A stretch of DNA of 64,000 nucleotides from Salinibaculum sp. SYNS191 (GTDB taxonomy: Archaea > Halobacteriota > Halobacteria > Halobacteriales > Haloarculaceae), in contig NZ_CP147838.1 of NCBI RefSeq assembly GCF_037338445.1, forward strand, positions 2,852,001 through 2,916,000. The letters are read 5' to 3'. The translations under genes were made by a program, and so were the position numbers. The notes beneath the pieces are model-generated. The model was not told where the DNA came from and made no database searches. It saw only the letters and a list, made by a program, of their open reading frames with translations. This document shows, in pieces, positions 26,953-34,860 of this stretch. Within the stretch, counting starts at the first letter, position 1. Every line of letters begins with the position of its first letter.

Positions 26953-27387
26953 TCACTCGCCGAGCCGACCGTTCACCCGCGCCGGTTCGACCCACAGCGT
27001 GAACTCACCGTCCTGCTTCACGATGCCCTCGACGTACTCGCTGTCCGGTGCCGGGTCCACCTCCGGGTCCCGTAGCTCCCCGACCTGGTGGACGTCGTCG
27101 ACCAGCCAGCCCACTTTCCCGTCGCCGTCACCGTCGTAGATAATCACGCGCCGGTCGGCGTCGGTCTGTGCCAGCCCGTAGACGACCTTCGGGTCGACGA
27201 TGGTCGTCGTCTCTCCGCGGAGGTTCATCACGCCCTCGACCATCCGGGGGGTGTCCGGGACTGGACTGACCTCGCCGGCCGTGACGATTTCGTCGATAGC
27301 GTCGATGGCGACGCAGAAGCGATCCTCGCCGAGGGTGAACACGAGCACCTGGTCGGGGACCGCGACGTCGACGTCGGCGGTCGCCAT
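26953..27387 (-). CDS. cheW: CheW-type chemotaxis coupling protein
   Basis: A 144-residue CheW domain: DQVLVFTLGEDRFCVAIDAIDEIV opens subdomain 1, and MNLRGETTTIVDPKVVYGL is the receptor and CheA-binding groove with the conserved RG. It couples chemoreceptors to CheA at the membrane. Its ATG shares one base with the receptor stop codon (TGATG), so it is translationally coupled to the MCP just upstream. No cheA, cheY or cheB gene is in the window, so this is either a satellite pair feeding the main chemotaxis array or a separate signalling unit. Confidence 0.93.
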   Translation of the reverse strand: MATADVDVAVPDQVLVFTLGEDRFCVAIDAIDEIVTAGEVSPVPDTPRMVEGVMNLRGETTTIVDPKVVYGLAQTDADRRVIIYDGDGDGKVGWLVDDVHQVGELRDPEVDPAPDSEYVEGIVKQDGEFTLWVEPARVNGRLGE

Positions 27388-29678
27388 CAGCTGTTCCTCC
27401 CGTCGAGTCGCGGGCGGTCCGAGGGCGCTTCGCGCCCGCCGTCGGCCTCGGCGGAGAGTTCCGTCCCCGGCTCGATTTTGGTCGGCCCGGACGGTGCGTC
27501 GTCGCCGCGGTCGTCCCGGTCGCCGTGGCGGGGCTCGCCCGAGTGGTCGTCCTGCACGTCGAAGTCAGAGACCTGGTCGTGCAGGTCGTCCGCGAGGTGG
27601 GTGAGGTCCTGCAGGTTCTCGGAGGCCTCGGCCAGCGAGGAGGCCTGTTCCTCCGTGGCGGCCGAGACGTTGCTCGCTTCGGCGGCGGTCTGCTGGCTGA
27701 CGCTGGAGACCTCGTCGACCATGGAGACGACCTCCTCGCTGCTGGCGGCCTGGTCGTCGGTGGCGTCGCTTATCTCCGTGATGCCGCCCTCGGCTTCCTG
27801 GACGGCGTCCGCGATTTCGTCGAACATCTCGATGGCCTCCTCGATGGTTTCGGCCCCGCTCTCGACGCTCTGGCGCATCTCCTGCATCTCCGTGACCGTC
27901 TCGTCGGTCGTCGCCTGGACCGCCTCGATGCGGTTCTCGATGTCCGTCGTCGCCTGCGCTGCCTCCTCGGCGAGGGACTTGATTTCGCTGGCGACGACGC
28001 CGAAGCCCTCGCCCGCCTCGCCGGCACGGGCGGCCTCGATGGACGCGTTCAGCGCCAGCATGTTCGTCTGCTCGGCGATTTCCGTAATCATGTCGACGAT
28101 TTCGCCGATTTCGTCCATCTCGCCGTCGAGAGCCTTGACCTGCGAGGTGGCTCCCTCCGCCTTGGCTTCGATGGACTCGATTTCACCCGAGGCCTCGGCA
28201 GCGTGTTCGCGGCCGGTCTCGCCGCGGTCGACCGCCGTCGTCGCCGTCGCCGCGACTTCCTCGGCCGAGGAGGCGATTTCCTCGACAGTCGCGGACATGT
28301 CGTTCATCTCGCCGGCCACCTCTTCGAGTTGTTCGCTCTGTCGCTCCGCGCCGTGGGCGATTTCCTCGACGGAATCGGCCACCTCGTCGCTCGCCTTCTC
28401 TATCTCCTCCGAACTGGCAGTGACCTCCTCGCTGGAGGCCGCGACGTCGTCGGCGATCGCCTGGACGGTCTGGATGCTGGCGCTCAGTTGCTCGATGCCG
28501 TCTTCGAGGTTGCCGAGTACGTCGCCGTACTCGCCGGGGTATGCGGTGTCGATGCGCTGGTCGAGGTCGCCGTCTTTGAGGCCCTCGCTCGCGTCGGCAA
28601 TCTGGCCGAAGCTCTCCGAGAGCTGTCGGGTCCCCGCCTCGAAGTCCTCCAGCACGGTGCCGTACTGTCCCGGACGGCCCGTCTCGACCTGCTGGTCTAG
28701 CTGGCCGTCCCTGAGTGCGGCGCTGCTCTCCTTTATCTCTCCCAGGCTCCCGGTGAGTTCGTCGATGCCGTCGTCGAAGTTCTGCATCACGTCGCCGTAG
28801 GTGCCGGGGTAGTCGGTGGCGACGTCCTCGTCGCCGTTCAGCGAGAGGTCGCCGGTCGCGACCTTCCTGCTCGTCTCGTCGACCTCACCGAAGACCTCGC
28901 GCAGGTTCGTCTGCATCTGCTGGAACGAGTCGCTCATCCGGCCGAGTTCGTCGCTCTCGACGTGGTCGTCGACTTCGGCGGTCAGGTCGCCCTCGCTCAT
29001 CGCCTGTGACGCCTCGGAGAGTTGCTTGATGGGCGTCGTGATGCGCCCGGCGACGAACAGGCCGATGACGACCGCGGCGAGGAACGCCGCGACGACGAAG
29101 CCAATGATGAGCAGGTGGCTGTTGTTGGTCGTCGCCGCTGCCGACGCGACGGATGCCTCCATCTTCGCGTCAGCAGCCTCCTCGAAGGTGACGGTGTCCT
29201 CTTCGAGTTCCGTGTAGACGCTGTCTAGCTGGTCCATCTTCTGGTTGGCGACGTCCTCGTTGCCCGCCTGCATCGCTGCGATGACCTCTTCGCCCGTCTC
29301 CTTCGCCGTCAGGTGCTCGTCTTTCATCTCCGTGAGCAGCTGCTGTTGGTCCTCGGTCAGGTCGTCACGCTCGGCGAGGGTGTTGTACCACTCCGCAAAG
29401 TCCGCCTGCGAGCTCTCGAAATCGTCGGCGGCTTCCATCTCCCCCGTGATTACTTCGTGCAAGGCGAGGCGCTCGGATTCGAGGTCGAACTTCATCTCCA
29501 TCGCCGCGTCGGCTTCGGCGACGTCGTCGTGGACGATGGACTCCAGTTCGGCGTCGACTGTCGAGACGCTGGTGTACCCGACGAACCCCGTGACGCCCAC
29601 GAGTATCGCGACGAGTACGAACGCGAGTATCAGCTTCGGCCGTAGGTCGAATCGGTCGAGTGTTACCCTGTCTCTCAT
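27387..29678 (-). CDS. Methyl-accepting chemotaxis transducer (poly-HAMP)
   Basis: A 763-residue transmembrane receptor. TM1 is about residues 16-35 and TM2 about 188-211; the outside segment is all helical and fits a four-helix-bundle sensor. After TM2 comes a canonical HAMP ([21 protein letters not shown]) and then further HAMP-like units marked by the repeated GDL...DT.YPG.YGDVL.N pattern. The signalling domain has the tip [20 protein letters not shown], and an acidic tail ends the protein. A TATA-like CTTATC (minus, about 29701-29707) lies about 27 bases before the ATG. Its stop overlaps the cheW start. The ligand is unknown. Confidence 0.94.
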   Translation of the reverse strand: MRDRVTLDRFDLRPKLILAFVLVAILVGVTGFVGYTSVSTVDAELESIVHDDVAEADAAMEMKFDLESERLALHEVITGEMEAADDFESSQADFAEWYNTLAERDDLTEDQQQLLTEMKDEHLTAKETGEEVIAAMQAGNEDVANQKMDQLDSVYTELEEDTVTFEEAADAKMEASVASAAATTNNSHLLIIGFVVAAFLAAVVIGLFVAGRITTPIKQLSEASQAMSEGDLTAEVDDHVESDELGRMSDSFQQMQTNLREVFGEVDETSRKVATGDLSLNGDEDVATDYPGTYGDVMQNFDDGIDELTGSLGEIKESSAALRDGQLDQQVETGRPGQYGTVLEDFEAGTRQLSESFGQIADASEGLKDGDLDQRIDTAYPGEYGDVLGNLEDGIEQLSASIQTVQAIADDVAASSEEVTASSEEIEKASDEVADSVEEIAHGAERQSEQLEEVAGEMNDMSATVEEIASSAEEVAATATTAVDRGETGREHAAEASGEIESIEAKAEGATSQVKALDGEMDEIGEIVDMITEIAEQTNMLALNASIEAARAGEAGEGFGVVASEIKSLAEEAAQATTDIENRIEAVQATTDETVTEMQEMRQSVESGAETIEEAIEMFDEIADAVQEAEGGITEISDATDDQAASSEEVVSMVDEVSSVSQQTAAEASNVSAATEEQASSLAEASENLQDLTHLADDLHDQVSDFDVQDDHSGEPRHGDRDDRGDDAPSGPTKIEPGTELSAEADGGREAPSDRPRLDGRNS

Positions 29679-29936
29679 ACTCGAACGTAGCTCGATAGAG
29701 AGGATAAGCGGAGGTTCTAGATATCTGCATGAGTATCAGCCGTGAGAACTGGCAGACACGTTCCGGTGGCTCCGGGCGTGCTGTCGTGGCGGGACAGACC
29801 TGTCTCACAGCTGGGATTTGATGACACTTGACTGTCACAATCTGGCAGGTGGAGCCGGACCTGACAACGAGAAATCGATGATTCAAAACATATACGTCTG
29901 GCACGCTCTACATCGAACACGACAGCGACCGTATCT

Positions 29937-32450
29937 ATGAACTCGTCTCAGGTGGGTGGCGTCGTGTTGTTGGTGCTCGTGGTCGGCGTCGGGGCGACCC
30001 TTGCCGCACCGGCGCAGCCGCCGGAAATCACCGACTCCTCGCCGAGCGACGACCGCGCGCTCGAACTCGCCCTCTCCGACGACGAGACGTTCTCGGTGAC
30101 GGTCAGCGACCCGGATACGGACCCCGAGGACCTCACCGTGAACTGGTACGTCGACGACCGGCTGGAACGGAGCGGTTCGACCCAGTTCTTCTTCGACGCC
30201 GACACGTACGACCACGGCGACCACACCGTACTGGTCGTCGTGTCGGACGAGAACGGCGAGACCGACCGACGGACCTGGAGCGTCGAGGTCCGCCACCCGC
30301 CGGAGATTACTGGCTACGACCCCGCCCGGAACCGGACGACGACGAACATCGCCGACAGCGTCAGGTTCGACGTCACCGCCAGAGACCCGGACTCGACGCT
30401 GACCGAAGAGAGCATCGTCTGGACCGTCGACGGCCAGCGGGAAGCCATCGGGGACTCCCTCAGGCTGTTCACCGACGAGTATCGCCCCGGGACCCACACC
30501 GTCCGGGTCCGCGTCACCGACGGGGACAGCCTCACCGACAGCGCGTCGCGCGAGTGGACGCTGGACATCCTGCAGCCGCCGTCTATCCACGACAGGGACC
30601 CCCAGAGCGACGACGTCACGATCCCCGAGGGGGAGACCCGGACCCTCTCGGTGGCGGCGAGTGACCCGGACACGCCCGACGACGACCTCTCCTACCGGTG
30701 GTACGTCGACGGCCAGCAGGTCGGCTTCGACCGGCAGTTCACCTTCGACGGCACGCGGTACGGCCCGGGGACCTACACCGTCGAAGCCAGGGTCTCCGAC
30801 TACACCGGCGTCACGCGCGACGCACTCGAAGAGTGGACGGTCTCGGTCAACGCGATTCCCGACATCACGGTCCAGCAACCCAGCGGGGACGTCGTGCGTC
30901 CCGGCAAACCCATCGAGTTCCAGGCGGACGTGTCCTCGAACGGCAACGGGGACGTCGAGGACGTCGCCTGGCAGATTGGCGACCGGACCCGTCAGGGGCG
31001 GTCGGCCGTCGTCTCGTTCGACGAGGAACGGGAGGTCCCGGTCACCGTCTCCGTCGACACAGAGAGCGGCGTCGACGCCGAGACGTCGTTCACGCTGCGA
31101 GTAATCGACATCCCGCCGCTGTATTCGGAGTTACAGCCCGGGTCGACAACTATCGAGGCCGGCGAGACGGTGACCCTCTACGGGCAGGGGGCCGACCGGG
31201 GGACGCGGGACCTCGACTTCGAGTACTCGTGGGAGGTCGACGGGACCGAGTACGTCGGGCAGACGACGACCATCGGACCGCTCCGGCGCATCGGCCGGCA
31301 CACGGTGACCGCTACTGTCACCAACGAGTTCGGCTCCAACTACAGCACGACTTTCGACGTCATCGTGGAGAACGACAAGCCCCGCGTCATGCTTCGCGAG
31401 GCCAGCCGAACCGTCACGTCGAGCGAGGAGGTGCAATTCGAGGCCGTCGTCGTCAACGACGACACGACACCGGTCTCGGTCCAGTACTTCGCCGATAACA
31501 GGACCACGCCGTTCTATCGGACGGTCGTGAGCAACACGACAAACGGCACGAGCGTCGTGGGGACTCACTCCTTCTCGACGCCCGGGCGGCACACGGTGAC
31601 GGCCCGCGTCGCCGACGGCCACGGCACGCAGACCGAGAAGACGTGGCTCGTCAACACCGGCAACCGGCCGCCGCAGTTCGAAACCGCGGTCCCCGACCGC
31701 GAGGACGTGACGGTACGCTCCGGCACGACGCTCCCGTTCAGTGTGGAGGCGACCGACCCGGAGGGGACCGCCATCGAGTACCGGTGGTACGTCGACGACT
31801 CGCCCGTCGGGACGGGCCCGACCTACCAGTTCAGCGCCAACCAGTCCGGGCAGTACACCGTCTCGGCCGTCGCAGTCGACGCCGACGGCGGTCGCGCCGT
31901 CGACGACTGGACCGTCGCTGCCAGCCGGTTCGCGACCGACCTCGGCGTGACGAACCAGTCGACCCAGACGACGCTGCAACCGGGGCAAGGGGAGACTGCC
32001 TTGCTGACGCTCACCGTCCAGAACCCGCAGTCGAACGACCGCACCGCGCGGGTGGAGTTCGTCCTCGAACCGGTCGACGGGATGCTGGTCACGCAGGCCA
32101 GGAACGTCCGCGAGGCCAGCACGAGCAGCGTCGTCAGTTACGGCACCGTCGACCCCGGAGAACAGGAGCGGATGGGCGTCGGCGTGACCGTCGACCAGGA
32201 CCTCTACGGCAAACAGGTCTCCGTGCCGTACACGATTCGGTACTACCCCGTCGCCAACCCGGACGACGTCTACACCGTCCGCAACAGTTCGCTCGCGCTC
32301 GACATCGGCACGCCGGGGGACTCGAACACCGGCGGACAGTCGACCGATGCAACCGGTCCCCCGGGAGGCAGCGGCCCGGGATTCACCGTCGCGCTCGCGC
32401 TGGCGAGCCTGTTCGTGTTCGCGGCACTGCAGCGGTATCGCCGCCGCTGA
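29937..32450 (+). CDS. Secreted multi-Ig (PKD-like) surface protein with PGF-CTERM anchor
   Basis: An 837-residue surface protein. It has a Sec signal peptide (hydrophobic core VVLLVLVVGVGATLAA) and then about seven Ig/PKD-like units, each starting with a PP-x-I or PPQF phrase (PPEITDSSPSD, PPEITGYDPAR, PPSIHDRDPQS, PPQFETAVP) and holding a WYVD core. The C-terminus has the tripartite PGF-CTERM sorting signal: GPGF, a hydrophobic helix and a terminal RYRRR cluster. In haloarchaea such signals are cut by archaeosortase A and replaced by a lipid anchor. A TATA-like CATATAC at 29889-29895 precedes it. Its partner or ligand is unknown. Confidence 0.88.
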   Translation: MNSSQVGGVVLLVLVVGVGATLAAPAQPPEITDSSPSDDRALELALSDDETFSVTVSDPDTDPEDLTVNWYVDDRLERSGSTQFFFDADTYDHGDHTVLVVVSDENGETDRRTWSVEVRHPPEITGYDPARNRTTTNIADSVRFDVTARDPDSTLTEESIVWTVDGQREAIGDSLRLFTDEYRPGTHTVRVRVTDGDSLTDSASREWTLDILQPPSIHDRDPQSDDVTIPEGETRTLSVAASDPDTPDDDLSYRWYVDGQQVGFDRQFTFDGTRYGPGTYTVEARVSDYTGVTRDALEEWTVSVNAIPDITVQQPSGDVVRPGKPIEFQADVSSNGNGDVEDVAWQIGDRTRQGRSAVVSFDEEREVPVTVSVDTESGVDAETSFTLRVIDIPPLYSELQPGSTTIEAGETVTLYGQGADRGTRDLDFEYSWEVDGTEYVGQTTTIGPLRRIGRHTVTATVTNEFGSNYSTTFDVIVENDKPRVMLREASRTVTSSEEVQFEAVVVNDDTTPVSVQYFADNRTTPFYRTVVSNTTNGTSVVGTHSFSTPGRHTVTARVADGHGTQTEKTWLVNTGNRPPQFETAVPDREDVTVRSGTTLPFSVEATDPEGTAIEYRWYVDDSPVGTGPTYQFSANQSGQYTVSAVAVDADGGRAVDDWTVAASRFATDLGVTNQSTQTTLQPGQGETALLTLTVQNPQSNDRTARVEFVLEPVDGMLVTQARNVREASTSSVVSYGTVDPGEQERMGVGVTVDQDLYGKQVSVPYTIRYYPVANPDDVYTVRNSSLALDIGTPGDSNTGGQSTDATGPPGGSGPGFTVALALASLFVFAALQRYRRR

Positions 32451-32481
32451 AGATTCTCCCCGTCTGTACGCGTAATGGTTA

Positions 32482-32501
32482 ACGAGTAAACTTTTACTCG
32501 T
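32482..32501. promoter_or_regulatory. Perfect 20-base palindrome (operator 1)
   Basis: ACGAGTAAA (32482-32490) and TTTACTCGT (32493-32501) are exact reverse complements with a 2-base spacer. It lies just upstream of a TATA-like TTAAGTA at 32507-32513 and of the next gene's start at 32549, a place expected for a regulator that blocks TBP/TFB binding or activates. Confidence 0.65.
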
Positions 32502-32521
32502 AAGAATTAAGTAGCCAGTAC

Positions 32522-32548
32522 CTGTAGGTAAAACTGGATTACCTACAG
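32522..32548. promoter_or_regulatory. Perfect inverted repeat abutting the start codon (operator 2)
   Basis: CTGTAGGTAA (32522-32531) and TTACCTACAG (32539-32548) are exact reverse complements with a 7-base spacer. The right arm ends at the base before the ATG at 32549, so the element spans the probable transcription start and leader. It could act as a DNA operator or as an mRNA hairpin. It shares the GTAA...TTAC core with operator 1. Confidence 0.65.
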
Positions 32549-33301
32549 ATGATTGGCAAGGACTCGAAGGGGAGTCGTATTCACACACGGGCGAAGGCAG
32601 TGCTCGTCGTCGCAGTGGTACTCGCCGTGCTCGCGGGGTCGTTCGCGGGGACGGTCGCTGCGCAGACGAACGCGACCGAGACGGCGACTGCGACTGCGAC
32701 GCAGACCGCGACGCAGACCGCGTGTCAGCCGGGGCCCGACGAGCCGCAGCTGTCACAGTCGCGCCTGTACGCGCCCCAGCAGACGATTGCGAGCGGTGAG
32801 CCGGGGCAGATTTCCGGCGGCTTCCAGGTCGCGGCGGACGCGTCCTGCTCGGTCGTCGTCTCCATCACGATGTCGGTGCCGTCGGGGATGACGATCTCCG
32901 GGTCGAGCGACGTCGTCTCCAGCGGTGCGGGGCTGGCGACCGCCCAGTTCACCGTCGACCCTGGTGAAATCCGCGACATCCGCGCGAACGTCTACTCGCA
33001 GAACACGGGCGACCGCTCGGTGACCGCCGACATCACCTACTGGCCCGAGGGCAACCAGGACATGAGCCGGGAGATAGACGGCATCTCGCTGACCTTCGAC
33101 GTGCAGGACCCGGTCACGCCGGGCACCCCCGACGGTGGCGACGGCGGCAACGACAACTCGACGGGCGGGGCCAACGGGGGCGACGGCGGCCTCCTGAGTA
33201 GCACGATGCTGCTGGCCTTCGGGGGCTTCGCCCTCGTCGTCCTGGCCATCGTGGCCGTCGCCACTCGCTCGGACGGCGTCAAAATCGGCATCTCGAAGTA
33301 G
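32549..33301 (+). CDS. Secreted membrane-anchored protein, unknown (cassette gene 1)
   Basis: A 250-residue exported protein. A signal sequence (AVLVVAVVLAVLAGSFAGTVAA) is followed by a Thr/Ala linker, then a roughly 130-residue beta domain (residues 60-190) of the COG-like adhesion type (DASCSVVVSITMSVPSGMTI; ISLTFDVQDP), a Gly/Asn/Asp spacer, and a C-terminal membrane helix (TMLLAFGGFALVVLAIVAVA). It lacks a PGF motif, so it is anchored by the helix itself. It starts the three-gene cassette, with 5 bases before the next gene, behind two perfect palindromes. Confidence 0.75.
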   Translation: MIGKDSKGSRIHTRAKAVLVVAVVLAVLAGSFAGTVAAQTNATETATATATQTATQTACQPGPDEPQLSQSRLYAPQQTIASGEPGQISGGFQVAADASCSVVVSITMSVPSGMTISGSSDVVSSGAGLATAQFTVDPGEIRDIRANVYSQNTGDRSVTADITYWPEGNQDMSREIDGISLTFDVQDPVTPGTPDGGDGGNDNSTGGANGGDGGLLSSTMLLAFGGFALVVLAIVAVATRSDGVKIGISK

Positions 33302-33306
33302 GTATC

Positions 33307-34227
33307 ATGGGCCTGTTCGACCGCTTTCTGGGTGACGACGACGAAGACGACGACCCCGACGTCAGCATCGACCTCTCGGGCGAGGAGCCGACAGTCGAGG
33401 GCGTCGACGACGCCGACGGCGTGACGGTCACCGAGGGCGACCCGACGGGCTTTCTGGACGAACTGGAAGACGGGAGCTGGTTCGCGGCCCACGATATCCC
33501 GGTCGAAGGCGGCGACGACGCGAGCGAGACGGCGGTGAGTCCGTCGGTGACCGGCAGGACGGGCGGGACGGGCTCGAAACCGACCGCGACGGAGACAGCG
33601 GACCCACCGTCGCAGTATCCACGGGTCGACTCGGACACGGTGCTGTTGCCGACGGACCCGGCAATCTTGCAGGCGCTGGAGATACGCGCGAAAAACGGGG
33701 CCCAGCAGCGCGTCGAGACGGCGTACGTCCTGACCGGCGAGACCGGACGGCCACCGCAGGACCTCTGGGCGCTCGACGACCCGTCGCTGTACGAGACCGC
33801 AACCCGCACCCGCCTGGTCTCCTATGGCCGCCGCATCGCAGAGCACGTCGCCAGCGGCGCGGCCCGTCCGCCGGGACAGGTCGTCCGGGTCCACACGCAC
33901 CCGCCGACCGACGACCCCAACACCCAGCCCTCCACGATGCCCAGCAGCACCGACATCGACGGTGCGAGCAAGACCAAAGAGCAGTTCGTCGAAGCGCTGG
34001 GGGTCTCACCGGGCGACCTCACGTTCAGTCACGGGATTCACGCCTACTACCCCCACGGGCGCAGTCCCGTCCCCGAACAGCCACGCCGGGCGCGTGCGCT
34101 CGACAACGGTATCAGTTGGCGGGGCGAACAGTACCGCCACGAACTCGCACTCTACGACGAGACGTTCCGAAACGAACGCACTATCGAACTCGTCGGTCCG
34201 AGTGCCGACGGAGGCAAGCATGGATGA
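33307..34227 (+). CDS. JAMM/Mov34-like putative metalloprotease (cassette gene 2)
   Basis: A 306-residue protein. Residues 1-105 are acidic and low-complexity. From about residue 110 a JAB/MPN-like domain is suggested: strand and helix VLLPTDPAILQALEIRA, a candidate Glu137 (RVETAYVLTGE), strand VVRVHTHPP with His196-x-His198-Pro, then SSTDID giving Ser and Asp216. This order (Glu, HxHP, Ser-x-x-Asp) is that of zinc-dependent JAMM peptidases, but the spacing between HTH and the Asp is longer than the usual 8-11 residues. If active it might cut SAMP-type modifiers or another protein. It overlaps the next gene by 8 bases. Confidence 0.6.
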   Translation: MGLFDRFLGDDDEDDDPDVSIDLSGEEPTVEGVDDADGVTVTEGDPTGFLDELEDGSWFAAHDIPVEGGDDASETAVSPSVTGRTGGTGSKPTATETADPPSQYPRVDSDTVLLPTDPAILQALEIRAKNGAQQRVETAYVLTGETGRPPQDLWALDDPSLYETATRTRLVSYGRRIAEHVASGAARPPGQVVRVHTHPPTDDPNTQPSTMPSSTDIDGASKTKEQFVEALGVSPGDLTFSHGIHAYYPHGRSPVPEQPRRARALDNGISWRGEQYRHELALYDETFRNERTIELVGPSADGGKHG

Positions 34228-34765
34228 CGGGCTCAGAGATGCCATCGACTCGCTCACCCAGGACCAGCGAGACGCGCTTCGCGAGGCAATCGCCGACGAC
34301 CCGCGCGCGCTCGCCGAGTGGTTGCTGGAGGAGGGATACCTCGACCCCGAGACCGTCACGCAGGGTGCCAGTCACGAACCGACGGCGGACCTGACCCCGG
34401 CCCAGGAGGAACTGCTCTCCCTGGTCGAACGGATGGGACAGCCCCGCTCCGCCGGCGAGGTCGTCGAGTACGTCTCCGCAGAAGAGCCGGACTTCCAGGA
34501 GCAGTACAGTTCGGCCAACCACCGCACGTGGATGAGCAAACAGCTCAACACACTCGTCGGCGAGGGCGTCATCGGCCGCTACCGGAAGGGCCGGACGGTG
34601 AAGTACACGCCCTCCGTCGAGGAGGCCATCCGGCGGTGGGCGCTCGAACAGAGCCGCTTCGTCGAGGAACTCGAACGGGACGAAGCCCGAGCCATCGCCG
34701 AGGACACGGGGATGCCCCGCGGGGCGGTCCGCCGGGCACTCGTCGGCCTGCTCGACGATGCGTAG
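34220..34765 (+). CDS. Winged-helix DNA-binding protein (cassette gene 3)
   Basis: A 181-residue cytoplasmic protein. The N-terminal 50 residues are helical and acidic; residues 60-132 form a winged helix (TPAQEELLSLVERMGQPRSAGEVVEYV, then the recognition-helix region NHRTWMSKQLNTLVGEGVIGRY and the wing RKGRTVKYTPS). A C-terminal helical part (ARAIAEDTGMPRGAVRRALVG) looks like a second small HTH. The ATG lies 8 bases inside the preceding gene, so it is translationally coupled. It is the natural candidate to bind the two palindromes at the head of its own operon. Confidence 0.75.
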   Translation: MDDGLRDAIDSLTQDQRDALREAIADDPRALAEWLLEEGYLDPETVTQGASHEPTADLTPAQEELLSLVERMGQPRSAGEVVEYVSAEEPDFQEQYSSANHRTWMSKQLNTLVGEGVIGRYRKGRTVKYTPSVEEAIRRWALEQSRFVEELERDEARAIAEDTGMPRGAVRRALVGLLDDA

Positions 34766-34860
34766 CGGGACTGGCCCGCTCGTCCCGACGCCCGCAGGGA
34801 AACATACCACAACTGGTAACTACGCGACTCTTCTCGGCACGTATAGCTCCTTTATCACTC

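Noticed and set aside
34318..34860. Extension of the PKD-repeat gene upstream to 34318
   Set aside because: It would overlap the winged-helix gene in another frame and add 181 Arg-rich residues before a clear signal peptide at 34861.
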